Shown here: positions 1 to 8,585 of the stretch, piece after piece
Layout: every line of letters starts with the position of its first letter
How positions within the stretch are numbered: the first letter of the stretch is position 1
Assembly (NCBI RefSeq): GCF_024305035.1
Contig: NZ_JAMWZB010000014.1
Span: 86,057-128,307 of the forward strand
Direction: 5' to 3'
From: Algoriphagus sp.
GTDB taxonomy: Bacteria > Bacteroidota > Bacteroidia > Cytophagales > Cyclobacteriaceae
DNA length: 42,251 bases
Notes under the pieces: model-generated
Told to the model about the DNA's origin: nothing
Seen by the model: the letters and a program-made list of their open reading frames with translations, nothing else
Databases searched by the model: none
Made by a program: the position numbers and the translations under genes

Positions 1-288
1 GGTTAGCCTCGGGACAAGGTGGATTCGGATAGTAAACTTTCCCCAGGTTCAAATTGCCATTTCTAAGTTGCTCGCTATTTTTTGAAGTATTGCCATCTTG
101 ATTTTCAGAAAACACCTAAGTGGACTATACTTTTCCTTTTGGCCTCAGCACTGGTTTACCATCCAATTGGTTTTGGTCTGTACTCCACTTTTTTTCGACC
201 AAAAGACCTCCATCAATTTTGGGAAGAGAACCGTTTCACCCTACTCCTTATCCCTATCCGGGTGGACAATGAAAATCAAGAGCGTTTT
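1..288. other. Gene-poor left edge, no supported gene
   Basis: I see no gene here that I can support. Short open frames exist (for example on the plus strand from 82), but that frame runs straight into the repeat units at 289-559 and shows no recognisable motif. The minus strand has a few proline-rich codons near the left edge that might be the remains of a gene, but I cannot name it. Confidence 0.4.
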
Positions 289-559
289 CATCTGATTATA
301 ATTTGTTTTTTAGCGGTCAGATGGAATCTTCGCAATTCTAATCCTTCCGGTGTGTGACGGGTACGTCGTGCTCGATTTCATCTGTTTATAATTGTTTTTT
401 AGCGGTCATATGGAATCTTCGCATTGAGTATAATCATCCCCCTATGTGTCACTTTAGTCATGCTCGATTTCATGGGTTTATAATTGGTTCTTCAGCGGTC
501 AGATGGAATCTGGCAATTCTAATCCTCCCGGTGTGTGACGGGTAGGTCATGCTCGATTG
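289..559 (-). repeat. Three tandem ~90-base repeat units
   Basis: Three degenerate copies lie head to tail at 289-378, 379-470 and 471-559 (90, 92 and 89 bases). Shared blocks are AGCGGTCAGATGGAATCT, AATTCTAATCC, GTGTGTGACGGGTA and TGCTCGATT. Read on the minus strand, units 1 and 2 each hold a complete small frame: 310-381 (23 codons plus stop) and 399-473 (24 codons plus stop). Both start MKSS and end KIPxDR before TAA. Unit 3 (492-562) lost one base and is frameshifted. Whether the frames are translated is unknown. They could equally be an interspersed repeat with chance coding. Confidence 0.8.
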
Positions 560-637
560 CATCAAAGGATTAAAGACAGCAAAACAGAAGAAGAATATCC
601 GTGTTCGATCGAGCAGACTCAGGACCATACTTAGGCA

Positions 638-1134
638 ATGATTCTTCGATCTAAACCTCCCCTTTCTGAACGTGCGGTAAATTGTTTGGTCAAGGATGGT
701 GTCCCTTCGGTATTTGCAAAAGTCAGCCTTCTTCTGGACAGAAATTTGATTTTTACCGAATCCACCCCGAGCCCTTTAAGCCGGGCCCCGACAGCTTAGA
801 GCGGGATGCGGCACGTTTGATCGTGGACCACGAAATCAAAGAGGCTCAAAACACCCGGGTAGTAGCAGGCGATCGATTTGATGTCAGCTGGTCGATTACT
901 TCACCCCTTTTTGCGGAACTACAGCAGGCTGGTTAACCCAGGAGAAGGAAGAGGTCTGTTCCACACCTATAATTTCTTTTTGCCACTGGTTTTATCCCCA
1001 TTGATCCCATTATTTATGTTGATCAATTCGGTTTGATCAAACTAGAAAAACTCGAAGGTATCGGTTCGGATCACCTTCCCTTAGGTATTGAGTTGAGCTA
1101 GGAACCAGATGGAGAGAATACCGAAGATCAATAA
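638..1134 (+). pseudogene. Decayed endonuclease/exonuclease/phosphatase family gene
   Basis: Joining three reading frames gives the C-terminal half of an EEP-fold (DNase I-like) hydrolase. The frame from 638 reads PPLSERAVNCLVKDGVPSVF. It then shifts near 730 into SGQKFDF...HPEPFKPGPDSLERDAA...VVAGDRFDVSWS. It shifts again near 928 into NPGEGRGLFHTYNFF, and again near 990 into DPIIYVDQFGLIKLEKLEGI followed by GSDHLPL. An in-frame TAG at 1098-1100 precedes the old C-terminus, which ends at TAA 1132-1134. The family GDxND motif has become GDRFD, so the metal/phosphate site is damaged as well. The GSDHxP motif survives. At least three frameshifts, one stop and a missing N-terminal half make it clearly non-functional. 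Family assignment is from remembered motifs. Confidence 0.8.
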
Positions 1135-1266
1135 AACGGAGAGGTAGAAGAACAAATCGAGGAGGGAAAAGAGGAAAACAAAGGATAAAAACTAAGCCTA
1201 CCCTTCTTTTTTTTCCCGCCTCTCTCAGAAATTTTATCCATTTTTGCGGGATTTAAATACTCAAAA

Positions 1267-1635
1267 ATGAAAGCATTTCTGACTATTGCTCTTCTAATCC
1301 TGGCCAATACCTTCATGACTTTGGCCTGGTATGGACATTTGAAATTTGCCGAATGGAAATGGTTTAACAAACTCGGCCTGGTTTCCGTCATTCTTATTTC
1401 CTGGGGAATCGCACTAGTTGAATATTGCTTTCAGGTTCCCGCTAATAAGATTGGCTTCGCCGGCAATGGAGGACCCTTTTCCCTGGTTCAGCTCAAAGTG
1501 CTTCAAGAAGTCATCACCCTGGTGATATTTATGATTTTTACGCTGATTGCGTTCAAAACCGAGACCCTCAAACTCAACCATTTGATTGGAGCTATATTTT
1601 TGATTTTAGCCGTCTATTTTATCTTTAAAAAGTAA
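1267..1635 (+). CDS. DUF486/DMT-type small membrane protein
   Basis: A 122-residue protein with four predicted hydrophobic segments (about 5-20, 37-55, 78-98 and 104-120). The pattern around NTFMTLAWYGHL and WGIALVEYCFQVPANKIG is what I remember for the DUF486 family, a small relative of drug/metabolite transporters. The length is normal for the family. No substrate is known. It sits 131 bases after the decayed EEP gene and 57 bases before the PLP decarboxylase on the same strand, so it may be read with the latter. The start ATG is preceded by an A-rich stretch, as is common in Bacteroidota genes without a Shine-Dalgarno site. Confidence 0.85.
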   Translation: MKAFLTIALLILANTFMTLAWYGHLKFAEWKWFNKLGLVSVILISWGIALVEYCFQVPANKIGFAGNGGPFSLVQLKVLQEVITLVIFMIFTLIAFKTETLKLNHLIGAIFLILAVYFIFKK

Positions 1636-1692
1636 GGGAAAAGAGGTGGCTTTTCTCATCTTTGGTATTCAAAAATCCGAAGAATACCGAAG

Positions 1693-3150
1693 ATGAATAG
1701 ACCGCAAGATCTGACCTTGGATCCCGAAAACTGGGAAGAAATGCGACAGCTTGGCCATCAAATGGTGGACGATATGATCGACTATTGGAAATCCATCCGT
1801 GAGCAAAAAATCTGGAAACCAATCCCTACTGATGTCAAGGAGTTTCTCGATCAACCGCTACCTGCCAAAGGCCAAGACCCCAAAGAAATCTATGCTGAAT
1901 TTAAGCAGTACATCTTTCCCTACAACAAAGGAAATGTCCATCCCCGCTTCTTTGCCTGGATTCAAGGTACAGGAACCCCCTTGGGAAGTTTGGCGGATTT
2001 TCTAGCCTCAGGGATGAATCCCAATACCACCATTGGAGAGCATGCTGCCATGTACGTCGATCGACAGGTGATCAATTGGTGCAAAGAATTGATGGGGTTT
2101 CCTGCGGATGCCTCTGGTATTCTGGTCAGCGGCGGATCGATGGCCAATATCACAGCATTGACGGTGGCCAGAAACGCTGTCGGCACCGAACAAATACGAA
2201 AAAAAGGTCTTCGGCAAACCGAATCGCAACTGGTTTTATACTGTTCTACCGAAACTCACTCCTGCATGGATAAGGCTGCTGAAATTATCGGTTTGGGAAG
2301 CGAGTCTGTTCGAAAGATTCCTGTAAATAAAAACTTTGAAATGGAGGTAGATCTGCTCGAGAAGCAAATCAAAGCTGATCTAGCCGCGGGATTCTCCCCA
2401 TTTGCAATCGTTGGCACCTCGGGCACCGTGAATACTGGGGCAATCGATCCCCTGGATGAGATGTTGGCCATTTCTAAAAAATATAAGCTTTGGTTTCACA
2501 TCGATGGAGCTTACGGTGCTTTGGCAAAGCTTGACCCGAGATTTCGGACCCGATTGAAGGCTATCGAATCAGCAGACAGCTTGGCATTTGATCTGCATAA
2601 ATGGCTGTATGTCCCTTATGAAGTGGGCTGTACGCTGATCAAAGATGCCAAAAAACACCGGGATGCTTTTGCCATCACGCCTAATTATTTGCTTCAGGAA
2701 AAGCGAGGACTGTCAGGTGGATTAGACTCCATCAATCATTACGGCTTTGAGCTCTCTCGGGGATTCAAGGCACTTAAAATATGGATGTCACTCAAGGAAC
2801 ATGGGAGCGAAAAATATGCGCAACTCATCGCGCAAAACAATGATCAAGCGCTTTACTTAGCCCAATTGGTCAATCAACATCCTGAATTGGAACTTACCGC
2901 GCCGGTCTGTATGAGCATTACCTGCTTTAGAATGATCAAAACCGGAGCCGGTGAAGAATTCCTCAGAGATCTGAACCGTGAAATTTTACTCCGCCTACAG
3001 GAAGATGGAATTGCGTCCCCGAGTTCTACGACCTTAAACGGAAAATACACCCTGAGAATCGCCAATGTCAATCAACGAACCCGGATGGAAGACATGGATT
3101 TAATCGTTCGGGAAGTCCTCCGAATCGGAAGAGAAATCCTCAAAAATTGA
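1693..3150 (+). CDS. PLP-dependent group II amino-acid decarboxylase
   Basis: A cytoplasmic 485-residue protein of the aromatic-L-amino-acid/glutamate decarboxylase fold (pyridoxal-dependent decarboxylase family). Visible signatures are VHPRFFAWIQGTGTPLGSLA near residue 75, VSGGSMANITAL near 147, a histidine at THSC near 190, FHIDGAYGA near 269 (the Asp that contacts the pyridine nitrogen) and FDLHKW with the Schiff-base lysine at K303. Length and domain order are typical of aromatic decarboxylases (about 480 residues). The substrate cannot be told from sequence: an aromatic amino acid is the best guess, and another acidic or branched amino acid is possible. The gene lies just downstream of the DUF486-type gene. 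Confidence 0.9.
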   Translation: MNRPQDLTLDPENWEEMRQLGHQMVDDMIDYWKSIREQKIWKPIPTDVKEFLDQPLPAKGQDPKEIYAEFKQYIFPYNKGNVHPRFFAWIQGTGTPLGSLADFLASGMNPNTTIGEHAAMYVDRQVINWCKELMGFPADASGILVSGGSMANITALTVARNAVGTEQIRKKGLRQTESQLVLYCSTETHSCMDKAAEIIGLGSESVRKIPVNKNFEMEVDLLEKQIKADLAAGFSPFAIVGTSGTVNTGAIDPLDEMLAISKKYKLWFHIDGAYGALAKLDPRFRTRLKAIESADSLAFDLHKWLYVPYEVGCTLIKDAKKHRDAFAITPNYLLQEKRGLSGGLDSINHYGFELSRGFKALKIWMSLKEHGSEKYAQLIAQNNDQALYLAQLVNQHPELELTAPVCMSITCFRMIKTGAGEEFLRDLNREILLRLQEDGIASPSSTTLNGKYTLRIANVNQRTRMEDMDLIVREVLRIGREILKN

Positions 3151-3222
3151 CTAGAAATGGAAAAATTGGCTCAATTTTCGTGAATGATTGCGTGACTTTT
3201 CTTTTACCAAAAACTACAATTT

Positions 3223-3669
3223 ATGAATCTTAAAAAATTAATGTTGGCAGTGTTTTTTATGGGAACATTCGCCATTTTGGAATCTCAGGCACAAGAACTT
3301 GGCTTGCGTTTTGGAAATGCTAATGGAAATAACGTGGCCTTGGATGGAGTTTTTGCCTTGGGGGAATTTAGCCGAGTTCATGGAGATTTGAGCTTCGGTG
3401 GAGGGGGAGTAGGTATTGATTTACTCTGGAACCCGATTTACCGCCCTATTCCAGATACCGAGTTAAATTACTATTTGGGATTTGGTCCCTCCGTCTTTTT
3501 AGGCGAGCCTTTTCTACTGGGAGCGGCGGGAGAAATCGGTGCCGAATACGAATTTCCCGATTTCCCTCTGATTGTGGGCCTGGACTGGAGACCCTATTTT
3601 ATGCTGGTTGAAACCACCTTTTTCGATGCAGCAGGATTTGGGCTTAACGTACGCTGGCGATTAAATTAG
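3223..3669 (+). CDS. Small secreted/outer-membrane beta-barrel-like protein
   Basis: 148 residues with a clear signal peptide (KK at 4-5, hydrophobic core 7-18, likely cleavage after SQA near residue 24). The mature part is rich in Gly and aromatic residues in alternation (DLSFGGGGVGIDLLWNPIY, LNYYLGFGPSVF, GLDWRPYFML) and ends in the amphipathic strand FGLNVRWRLN. This suits a small outer-membrane barrel. I do not recognise a named family. It is followed directly by a strong terminator, so it ends the plus-strand unit. Its role is unknown. Confidence 0.75.
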   Translation: MNLKKLMLAVFFMGTFAILESQAQELGLRFGNANGNNVALDGVFALGEFSRVHGDLSFGGGGVGIDLLWNPIYRPIPDTELNYYLGFGPSVFLGEPFLLGAAGEIGAEYEFPDFPLIVGLDWRPYFMLVETTFFDAAGFGLNVRWRLN

Positions 3670-3674
3670 CATTG

Positions 3675-3706
3675 AAGACCGAGCAGAGTGCTCGGTCTTT
3701 TTTTTT
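3675..3706. terminator. Rho-independent terminator, possibly bidirectional
   Basis: A perfect 10-base stem, AGACCGAGCA (3676-3685) with TGCTCGGTCT (3689-3698), closes on a GAG loop and is followed by a run of T to 3706. It lies between the stop of the small barrel gene (3669) and the stop of the minus-strand TonB receptor (3705), so it probably stops transcription from the left and may also serve the converging gene. Confidence 0.85.
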
Positions 3707-6107
3707 AAAATTCGATGATCAACCCCAGCGTTGGAAGGATGCTCCCAGCAGTATTCTCAATTTCCCTGAGCAAGTATCGAGACGGATCATTGGGGTTCAC
3801 CCTAAGCGCACCTGAATCGTCCCGGACCGGCACCAAAAGTGGTGCCTGCAAGGCCTGAAAATTGTAGGCATTTTGGATATCCACATACCAATTTAGGTTC
3901 CAATTTTTGAAGTAATATTTTTTATCCAGTCTTAAATCCAATTGATGAAAAGCCGGTAGACGAACAGCATTGATTCTACTGAAATCCAAGATCCCCTGAT
4001 TTCGAAGGTCCCAGTTGCTGATTAAGGAAGACTCTTCTAAATCAAAAGGAGTGTAAGGAGTCCCGCCCAAAAACCGCCATCTTGCCCCGATTTCCCAATT
4101 TTTACCAAATCGTTTTCCCGCAGTAAGACTCACAATAAAGCGATTGTCCCAAGAAGAAGGAACAAAACCAGCCGTATTCGGATTGGTAAATTCGCTTCGC
4201 ACCAGGGTCAAAGAAGCTATCCCATAAAAATCATTTAGCAAGCGCTGTTGGGCTAAAAACTCCAAGCCGAAAGCTCTTCCTTCAGCATTGGATAAAACCG
4301 GTTCGTTTCCAATCACACCAAAATCCGCCCCAAGATTTGCCAAGGCAATTCCATTTCGAATGGAAGAGGGATAATTGCTGTAATTTTTATAAAAAGCTTC
4401 GGCAGTAAACCTTCTGTTCTTGTCTGGAACTTGCCACTCTAGCCCCGCAATAAGCTGGGCATTTCGGATGAATTGCACATCATTTGTTTGATTGACCAAT
4501 TCTCCCTCGTTATTTCTAAAACCTAAAACGGTGTAGGGAGGTTTTTGGTAATAAATCCCAGCATTTGCAGTAGCAAATAAATTAGGTCGAAGCTGATAAG
4601 ATATTGAAAATCGTGGACTGATTTGATTCAGAGGGTTCCTTGCCGACTGGCCGAAATCTGCCCCATCCATTCTCACTCCCCCCGTCAACAACAGGCGCTC
4701 GCCCTTGAGGTATTTGCTTGCCGAAACAAAAGCTCCGTACAGGTTAAAGTTGGAGATGGAATTAATGTCTATTACTTGACTTTGTCCAGCTAGAGTAGCT
4801 CGGTCAAAATTGTCAATAAAATAACGGCTGTATTCATAATTGACCCCGTATTTGAGGGTATATCCAGATCCAAAAATTGAATTTTCGGCCCGAAACTTAT
4901 TTTCCGACTCCTGAGAAGTATAATCAAAAAGCAGGTTTTCTAAAGAACTATCATCATTGTTGGCGTATTTAAAGGATCGATTGTTCAGCATATTTCTACT
5001 GAGTACAAAAGTCCAAAAGCCATTGTCACCGAAGCGCTTAAGCTTCACTCCCGTAGTATAATTCCATTGCTCTTGAATAGGGAGTACACCTAATAAATAC
5101 AGGCGATTTTCGCGTTCTTCCTCATTTTCTTCATCAGGAACATCAAAGTTTAGCTTAAACTTGTCAATCGCTCCAACTCCCAAAAAAGTCAACTCCGTTT
5201 TTTTATTGATTTTGGTCACTGTCTTAAACTGAAAATCATTAAACGTGGGAAGAAAGGGAAGCCCTATCAACCGAAATAATCCCTGCAAATAGGAGCGCCT
5301 CGCAGAAAAAATATAACTGGTTTTTTTACTCAGTGGACCCTCATTGGATAAGGTCAATTCCGAAGCCCCAACGGTAAGCTGCGTAAACATTTTATCCCTT
5401 CGACCTTCTTTGAGACTAATCTCAAAAAAAGAACTCAAGGCATCCATCCGGTTGGCTGGAAAGCCACCGGTAATCAAATCCACATTCTTAATCAAGTTGA
5501 CATTTAAAATGCCTACCGGACCTCCGGAAGAGCCCTGTGTGGCAAAGTGGTTAATAACCGGAACCTCGATTTCATCGATAAAAAATTTATTTTCATTGGG
5601 AGCTCCTCCGCGGATCAAAATATCATTTCGGAAACTAGGCGTACTTGCCACTCCAGGAAGGGCTTGAATTACCCTGGAAATATCCCGATTGCCTCCCGGA
5701 TAGCGTTCGATTTCATTGGCATTGAGTTTTCTCACCGAGAGTGGAGTCTCTTCTGAACGTGAAAACTCCGAACTGACGACCACCTCACCCAATTCTGAGG
5801 CATCTTCCTGCAATTCAAAATCCAACTGAACGGGTCGAGCCTGTGTCACTTGAATCTCGTATTGGGTTTGGGATTTGAATCCAACAAAACTAGCCCGGAC
5901 ATTATAGAGGCCTGGAGGAATATTACTGATTTGGTAAGTTCCACTTTCGTCAGTGATGGCTCCAAGTTGGGTTTCCAAAACGGAAACATTGGCAAACGGC
6001 ACCGGTTCATTGTTGACAGGATTAAACACTCTTCCTCGGATAACTCCTTGAGAAAACAGCTGAAATGCAATACAGAAAAAAGGGAAAAGAAGTAGTGATT
6101 TTTTCAT
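3705..6107 (-). CDS. TonB-dependent outer-membrane receptor
   Basis: 800 residues from the preferred start ATG at 6105-6107. An upstream in-frame codon at 6191 would add 28 residues before the signal peptide, so I reject it. The signal peptide MKKSLLLFPFFCIAFQLFSQ is followed by a carboxypeptidase-regulatory-like domain (about 22-105: VIRGRVFNPVNNEPVPFANV, YQISNIPPGLYNVRA). The plug domain comes next (about 120-235: GGNRDISRVIQALPGVAS, DILIRGGAPNENKFFIDEIE) and then a 22-strand type barrel ending in LGLIIEF. No SusD partner is adjacent, so it is probably not a SusC-type glycan system. The ligand is unknown. It lies 80 bases after crtW on the same strand, and co-transcription is possible but unproven. 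Confidence 0.9.
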   Translation of the reverse strand: MKKSLLLFPFFCIAFQLFSQGVIRGRVFNPVNNEPVPFANVSVLETQLGAITDESGTYQISNIPPGLYNVRASFVGFKSQTQYEIQVTQARPVQLDFELQEDASELGEVVVSSEFSRSEETPLSVRKLNANEIERYPGGNRDISRVIQALPGVASTPSFRNDILIRGGAPNENKFFIDEIEVPVINHFATQGSSGGPVGILNVNLIKNVDLITGGFPANRMDALSSFFEISLKEGRRDKMFTQLTVGASELTLSNEGPLSKKTSYIFSARRSYLQGLFRLIGLPFLPTFNDFQFKTVTKINKKTELTFLGVGAIDKFKLNFDVPDEENEEERENRLYLLGVLPIQEQWNYTTGVKLKRFGDNGFWTFVLSRNMLNNRSFKYANNDDSSLENLLFDYTSQESENKFRAENSIFGSGYTLKYGVNYEYSRYFIDNFDRATLAGQSQVIDINSISNFNLYGAFVSASKYLKGERLLLTGGVRMDGADFGQSARNPLNQISPRFSISYQLRPNLFATANAGIYYQKPPYTVLGFRNNEGELVNQTNDVQFIRNAQLIAGLEWQVPDKNRRFTAEAFYKNYSNYPSSIRNGIALANLGADFGVIGNEPVLSNAEGRAFGLEFLAQQRLLNDFYGIASLTLVRSEFTNPNTAGFVPSSWDNRFIVSLTAGKRFGKNWEIGARWRFLGGTPYTPFDLEESSLISNWDLRNQGILDFSRINAVRLPAFHQLDLRLDKKYYFKNWNLNWYVDIQNAYNFQALQAPLLVPVRDDSGALRVNPNDPSRYLLREIENTAGSILPTLGLIIEF

Positions 6108-6187
6108 AGTTGCCTCAATGAAATACAAATCGAAAAAGCCATGAATAGTTTGGTTCGTACTCGAATTTTTGACTAAAATCAATGGAA

Positions 6188-6889
6188 TCAAGCAGTTTGT
6201 TTCTCCTTAACTCTCCAAAGCCTCCACCAGGGTGTCCCCGGAGAATCATGATGCTCGTAATGGTAGCCAAAGAAGTAACAACTCATAAATGCCCACAGGT
6301 GATTTTTAGGTTGGGATCTGGAATGATGCGCATTTTCACGTTCTCCTCGGTGAGGAAGATAGGTTCCAAAATAAAAAAGCTGAAGGGTGGAAAGTATTGC
6401 GGGAAGCATCCAAAACACAATCAAATTTTCGGTGGGTAGCCAAAGTTTGAGGATATTAAACGTGACCGCCATCAAAAGAAATTGCCAAATATTCAGGTAC
6501 TGTTTGATGAAAGATAAATACCAAATCAAAAATCTACCGGAAGGATGATAATCGGGATCCTGTTCGGTAGCCACATGCCGGTGATGTTCATGATGTTTGG
6601 GAAACAGCCGCCAATAAAAATTATATGAGAATAAAATTGCGGCAATCCATCCAGTAAGGTGATTTGCTTTTTTGTGTGAAGAAACCACCCCGTGCATCGC
6701 GTCATGCGCGGTAATAAACAGACCGGTATAAAGATGGGTTTGAATTAAAACTCCTAGATATACCAACGGGTTAGTCCAACTGAAATCAAGATTCAATAAT
6801 ACCAACAAACTTGCCCACCATAAGACAATAATCGACCAGCCAATGATCATTCCTTTTGGGTCAATAATTCTTGTAGGTGTAGTAGGCAT
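6188..6889 (-). CDS. crtW: Beta-carotene ketolase (CrtW-like)
   Basis: A membrane di-iron oxygenase of 233 residues from ATG 6887-6889. A longer frame reaching 6982 overlaps ispH and lacks family similarity. The three histidine clusters are present: HDAMH at 62-66, HHEHH at 99-103 and HYEHH at 210-214. The contexts FITAHDAMHG and FGYHYEHHDSPGTPWWRLW match CrtW more than CrtZ or fatty-acid desaturases. It would add a 4-keto group to the beta-ring, as needed for flexixanthin- or astaxanthin-type pigments. It lies 26 bases downstream of ispH, and both follow the crtI-crtB-crtYcd run. A general desaturase-fold hydroxylase is the main alternative. Confidence 0.85.
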   Translation of the reverse strand: MPTTPTRIIDPKGMIIGWSIIVLWWASLLVLLNLDFSWTNPLVYLGVLIQTHLYTGLFITAHDAMHGVVSSHKKANHLTGWIAAILFSYNFYWRLFPKHHEHHRHVATEQDPDYHPSGRFLIWYLSFIKQYLNIWQFLLMAVTFNILKLWLPTENLIVFWMLPAILSTLQLFYFGTYLPHRGERENAHHSRSQPKNHLWAFMSCYFFGYHYEHHDSPGTPWWRLWRVKEKQTA

Positions 6890-6915
6890 GTAATTTATCG
6901 ATTTTGGACCTCTTT

Positions 6916-7761
6916 TTAGAAGGTCAAAATCCGTGTTTTGACCTGTTCCATGAGCCACATGGGGGTGGAAGTAGCTCCGCAAATACCCACTCGGTCGTTT
7001 AGTTCAAACCAATTTGATTCTATTTGATCCGGATTGGATACAAAGAAAGTGTTCGGATTTTTTTCCTTACAGACATTATAAAGAACCTTCCCATTGGAAG
7101 ATTTGGTTCCACTTACAAAAATGATTTTGTCAAACTTTTCTGCGAAATCCCGCAGTTCTTTGTCCCGATTGGAAACTTGCCTGCAAATGGTATCATTGGT
7201 GTTGACTGTGATTCCATTTTGGCGAAGGATCTCATTGATCTCATAAAATTTATCGGTACTCTTGGTAGTCTGGGAATAGAGCGTGATGCTCTTGGGAAGG
7301 GTGGATAAATCCAGTTCAGAAATATCTTGAAAAACCACTGCTTTATTGTTGGTTTGACCCAGCAATCCGATGACTTCGGCATGACCATGCTTCCCATAGA
7401 TATAGATTGTCTCGTCCTTGTCAAAGGAATTTTTTATCCGGTTTTGCAACTTTAATACTACCGGACAGGAGGCATCAATCAGCGTCAGATTATTGTTGAT
7501 GGCCAGCTCGTAAGTTGAGGGAGGCTCTCCGTGAGCACGGATCAGCACCTTTTCATTTTTCAAGCCAAAAAGATCGCCATGATCGATAATTTTCAATCCC
7601 TTTCGAGTGAGTCGGTTGACCTCTTCATCGTTGTGGACGATATCTCCCAGACAGTACAAGTAGCCCTGCTCCTCTAAAATCTCCTCGGCCATCTCAATAG
7701 CATAGACCACTCCAAAGCAAAAGCCTGAATGATTGTCAATTTCTACGCGGAGATTTTTCAT
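6916..7761 (-). CDS. ispH: 4-hydroxy-3-methylbut-2-enyl diphosphate reductase
   Basis: IspH (LytB) catalyses the last MEP-pathway step, making IPP and DMAPP with a [4Fe-4S] cluster. The preferred start is ATG 7759-7761 (MKNLRVEI), giving 281 residues. The three cluster cysteines are visible at C15 (GFCFGV), C99 (ASCPVV) and C193 (TICRQVSNR). An unusual fourth cysteine lies at C261 (GICGATSTP), where most relatives have AGAS. Sitting between crtYcd and crtW, it probably boosts isoprenoid supply for pigment. A promoter candidate at 7805-7834 could express it with crtW separately from the upstream genes. Confidence 0.92.
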   Translation of the reverse strand: MKNLRVEIDNHSGFCFGVVYAIEMAEEILEEQGYLYCLGDIVHNDEEVNRLTRKGLKIIDHGDLFGLKNEKVLIRAHGEPPSTYELAINNNLTLIDASCPVVLKLQNRIKNSFDKDETIYIYGKHGHAEVIGLLGQTNNKAVVFQDISELDLSTLPKSITLYSQTTKSTDKFYEINEILRQNGITVNTNDTICRQVSNRDKELRDFAEKFDKIIFVSGTKSSNGKVLYNVCKEKNPNTFFVSNPDQIESNWFELNDRVGICGATSTPMWLMEQVKTRILTF

Positions 7762-7804
7762 TGGATTAACGTTGATTTTTAATGTTCTGATCTTCAAGAC
7801 CAGA

Positions 7805-7834
7805 GAAAGATAATCGGAAGCCGTTGATATTCAA
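7805..7834 (-). promoter_or_regulatory. Promoter candidate for ispH-crtW
   Basis: On the minus strand, TTG (7832-7834) lies 19 bases upstream of TATCTTTC (7805-7812), close to the Bacteroidota -33/-7 pattern TTG-N19-TAnnTTTG. It sits in the 113-base gap between the crtYcd stop (7875) and the ispH ATG (7761). Confidence 0.35.
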
Positions 7835-7874
7835 TTTTTTTTGTTGTGTCTGAGCACTACTGGATTTCATAAGT

Positions 7875-8585
7875 CTATAAACTCTTGAGTGAATGAATTG
7901 TTTTTGGTCTGCGTATCCATTCAAAGAAGGATATGTTCATGAGTAGCAAAGACATCGAATAAATACTATCTTCTATCGGTACAGTCCAGATTCTAATATC
8001 GAGATTTTCCGAATTATTATAAATCACTACCGGCTCTTCGGTCAAGCCTCCGGTGAGTACCCCGTTACAGAGAAAAAATGGAATCAAATGAACCAGGTAT
8101 GCAAACAAAAATCTGCCCAAATAACGATCCCCAAATAGGAGGTAATGAACCGTCAAAACTAAGGCTCCCACAAAAAAATTGACTGTCGTGTACCATTTGT
8201 CCAAATGCAAGAAAGCCAACACCAATAGCGCAGGTATGAAGACAAAGACAAAGGGCTTTCCTAGTTTTTTAAAATAATCCTTAGGGAAGAAATAGATCAA
8301 TACCTCATAGATAAATAGGCATGCAAAGGGAACAGCCACGAAAAACATCCACTCCTCAATGGGTAGGTTCCCAAGAAAAATACCGGTCAGGTAGGTTGAA
8401 TTAAATTCCCACACCCCCATATGGGTAAACCATACATCCCAAATAATAAAAGATGCTGCAGTGATTAACATCCCCGGAAAAATCTGAGGCCATTTGGTAG
8501 CATAGCGAATTCTGTGCTCAAAGGATTGAGCCAAAGGATAAGAAATCGCAAAAAGTAACACCCCCAAATACAAAAACTTCTCCAT
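7875..8585 (-). CDS. crtYcd: Fusion-type lycopene beta-cyclase (CrtYc-CrtYd)
   Basis: A polytopic membrane cyclase of 236 residues that combines the two halves found as separate CrtYc and CrtYd in actinobacteria. The first half carries PIEEW (residues 75-79) and the second PIEDS (203-207), the acidic motifs of this cyclase type. Six to seven hydrophobic segments are visible. Fusion cyclases of this kind are known from archaea, fungi (fused to CrtB) and Algoriphagus. It would close a beta-ring on the psi end. The start ATG shares one base with the crtB stop (TGATG at 8583-8587), which suggests translational coupling. Confidence 0.9.
   Translation of the reverse strand: MEKFLYLGVLLFAISYPLAQSFEHRIRYATKWPQIFPGMLITAASFIIWDVWFTHMGVWEFNSTYLTGIFLGNLPIEEWMFFVAVPFACLFIYEVLIYFFPKDYFKKLGKPFVFVFIPALLVLAFLHLDKWYTTVNFFVGALVLTVHYLLFGDRYLGRFLFAYLVHLIPFFLCNGVLTGGLTEEPVVIYNNSENLDIRIWTVPIEDSIYSMSLLLMNISFFEWIRRPKTIHSLKSL

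Noticed and set aside
82..357. 91-codon open frame on the plus strand
   Set aside because: It runs into the tandem repeat units, has no signal, motif or similarity I recognise, and its amino-acid pattern looks random.
648..680. CTCCCCTTTCTGAACGTGCGG looked like a group II intron edge
   Set aside because: Read in frame it gives PPLSERAV, which continues as the EEP-family pseudogene, so the coding explanation is better.
6108..6191. 28-residue extension of the TonB receptor
   Set aside because: It would place the clear signal peptide internally.
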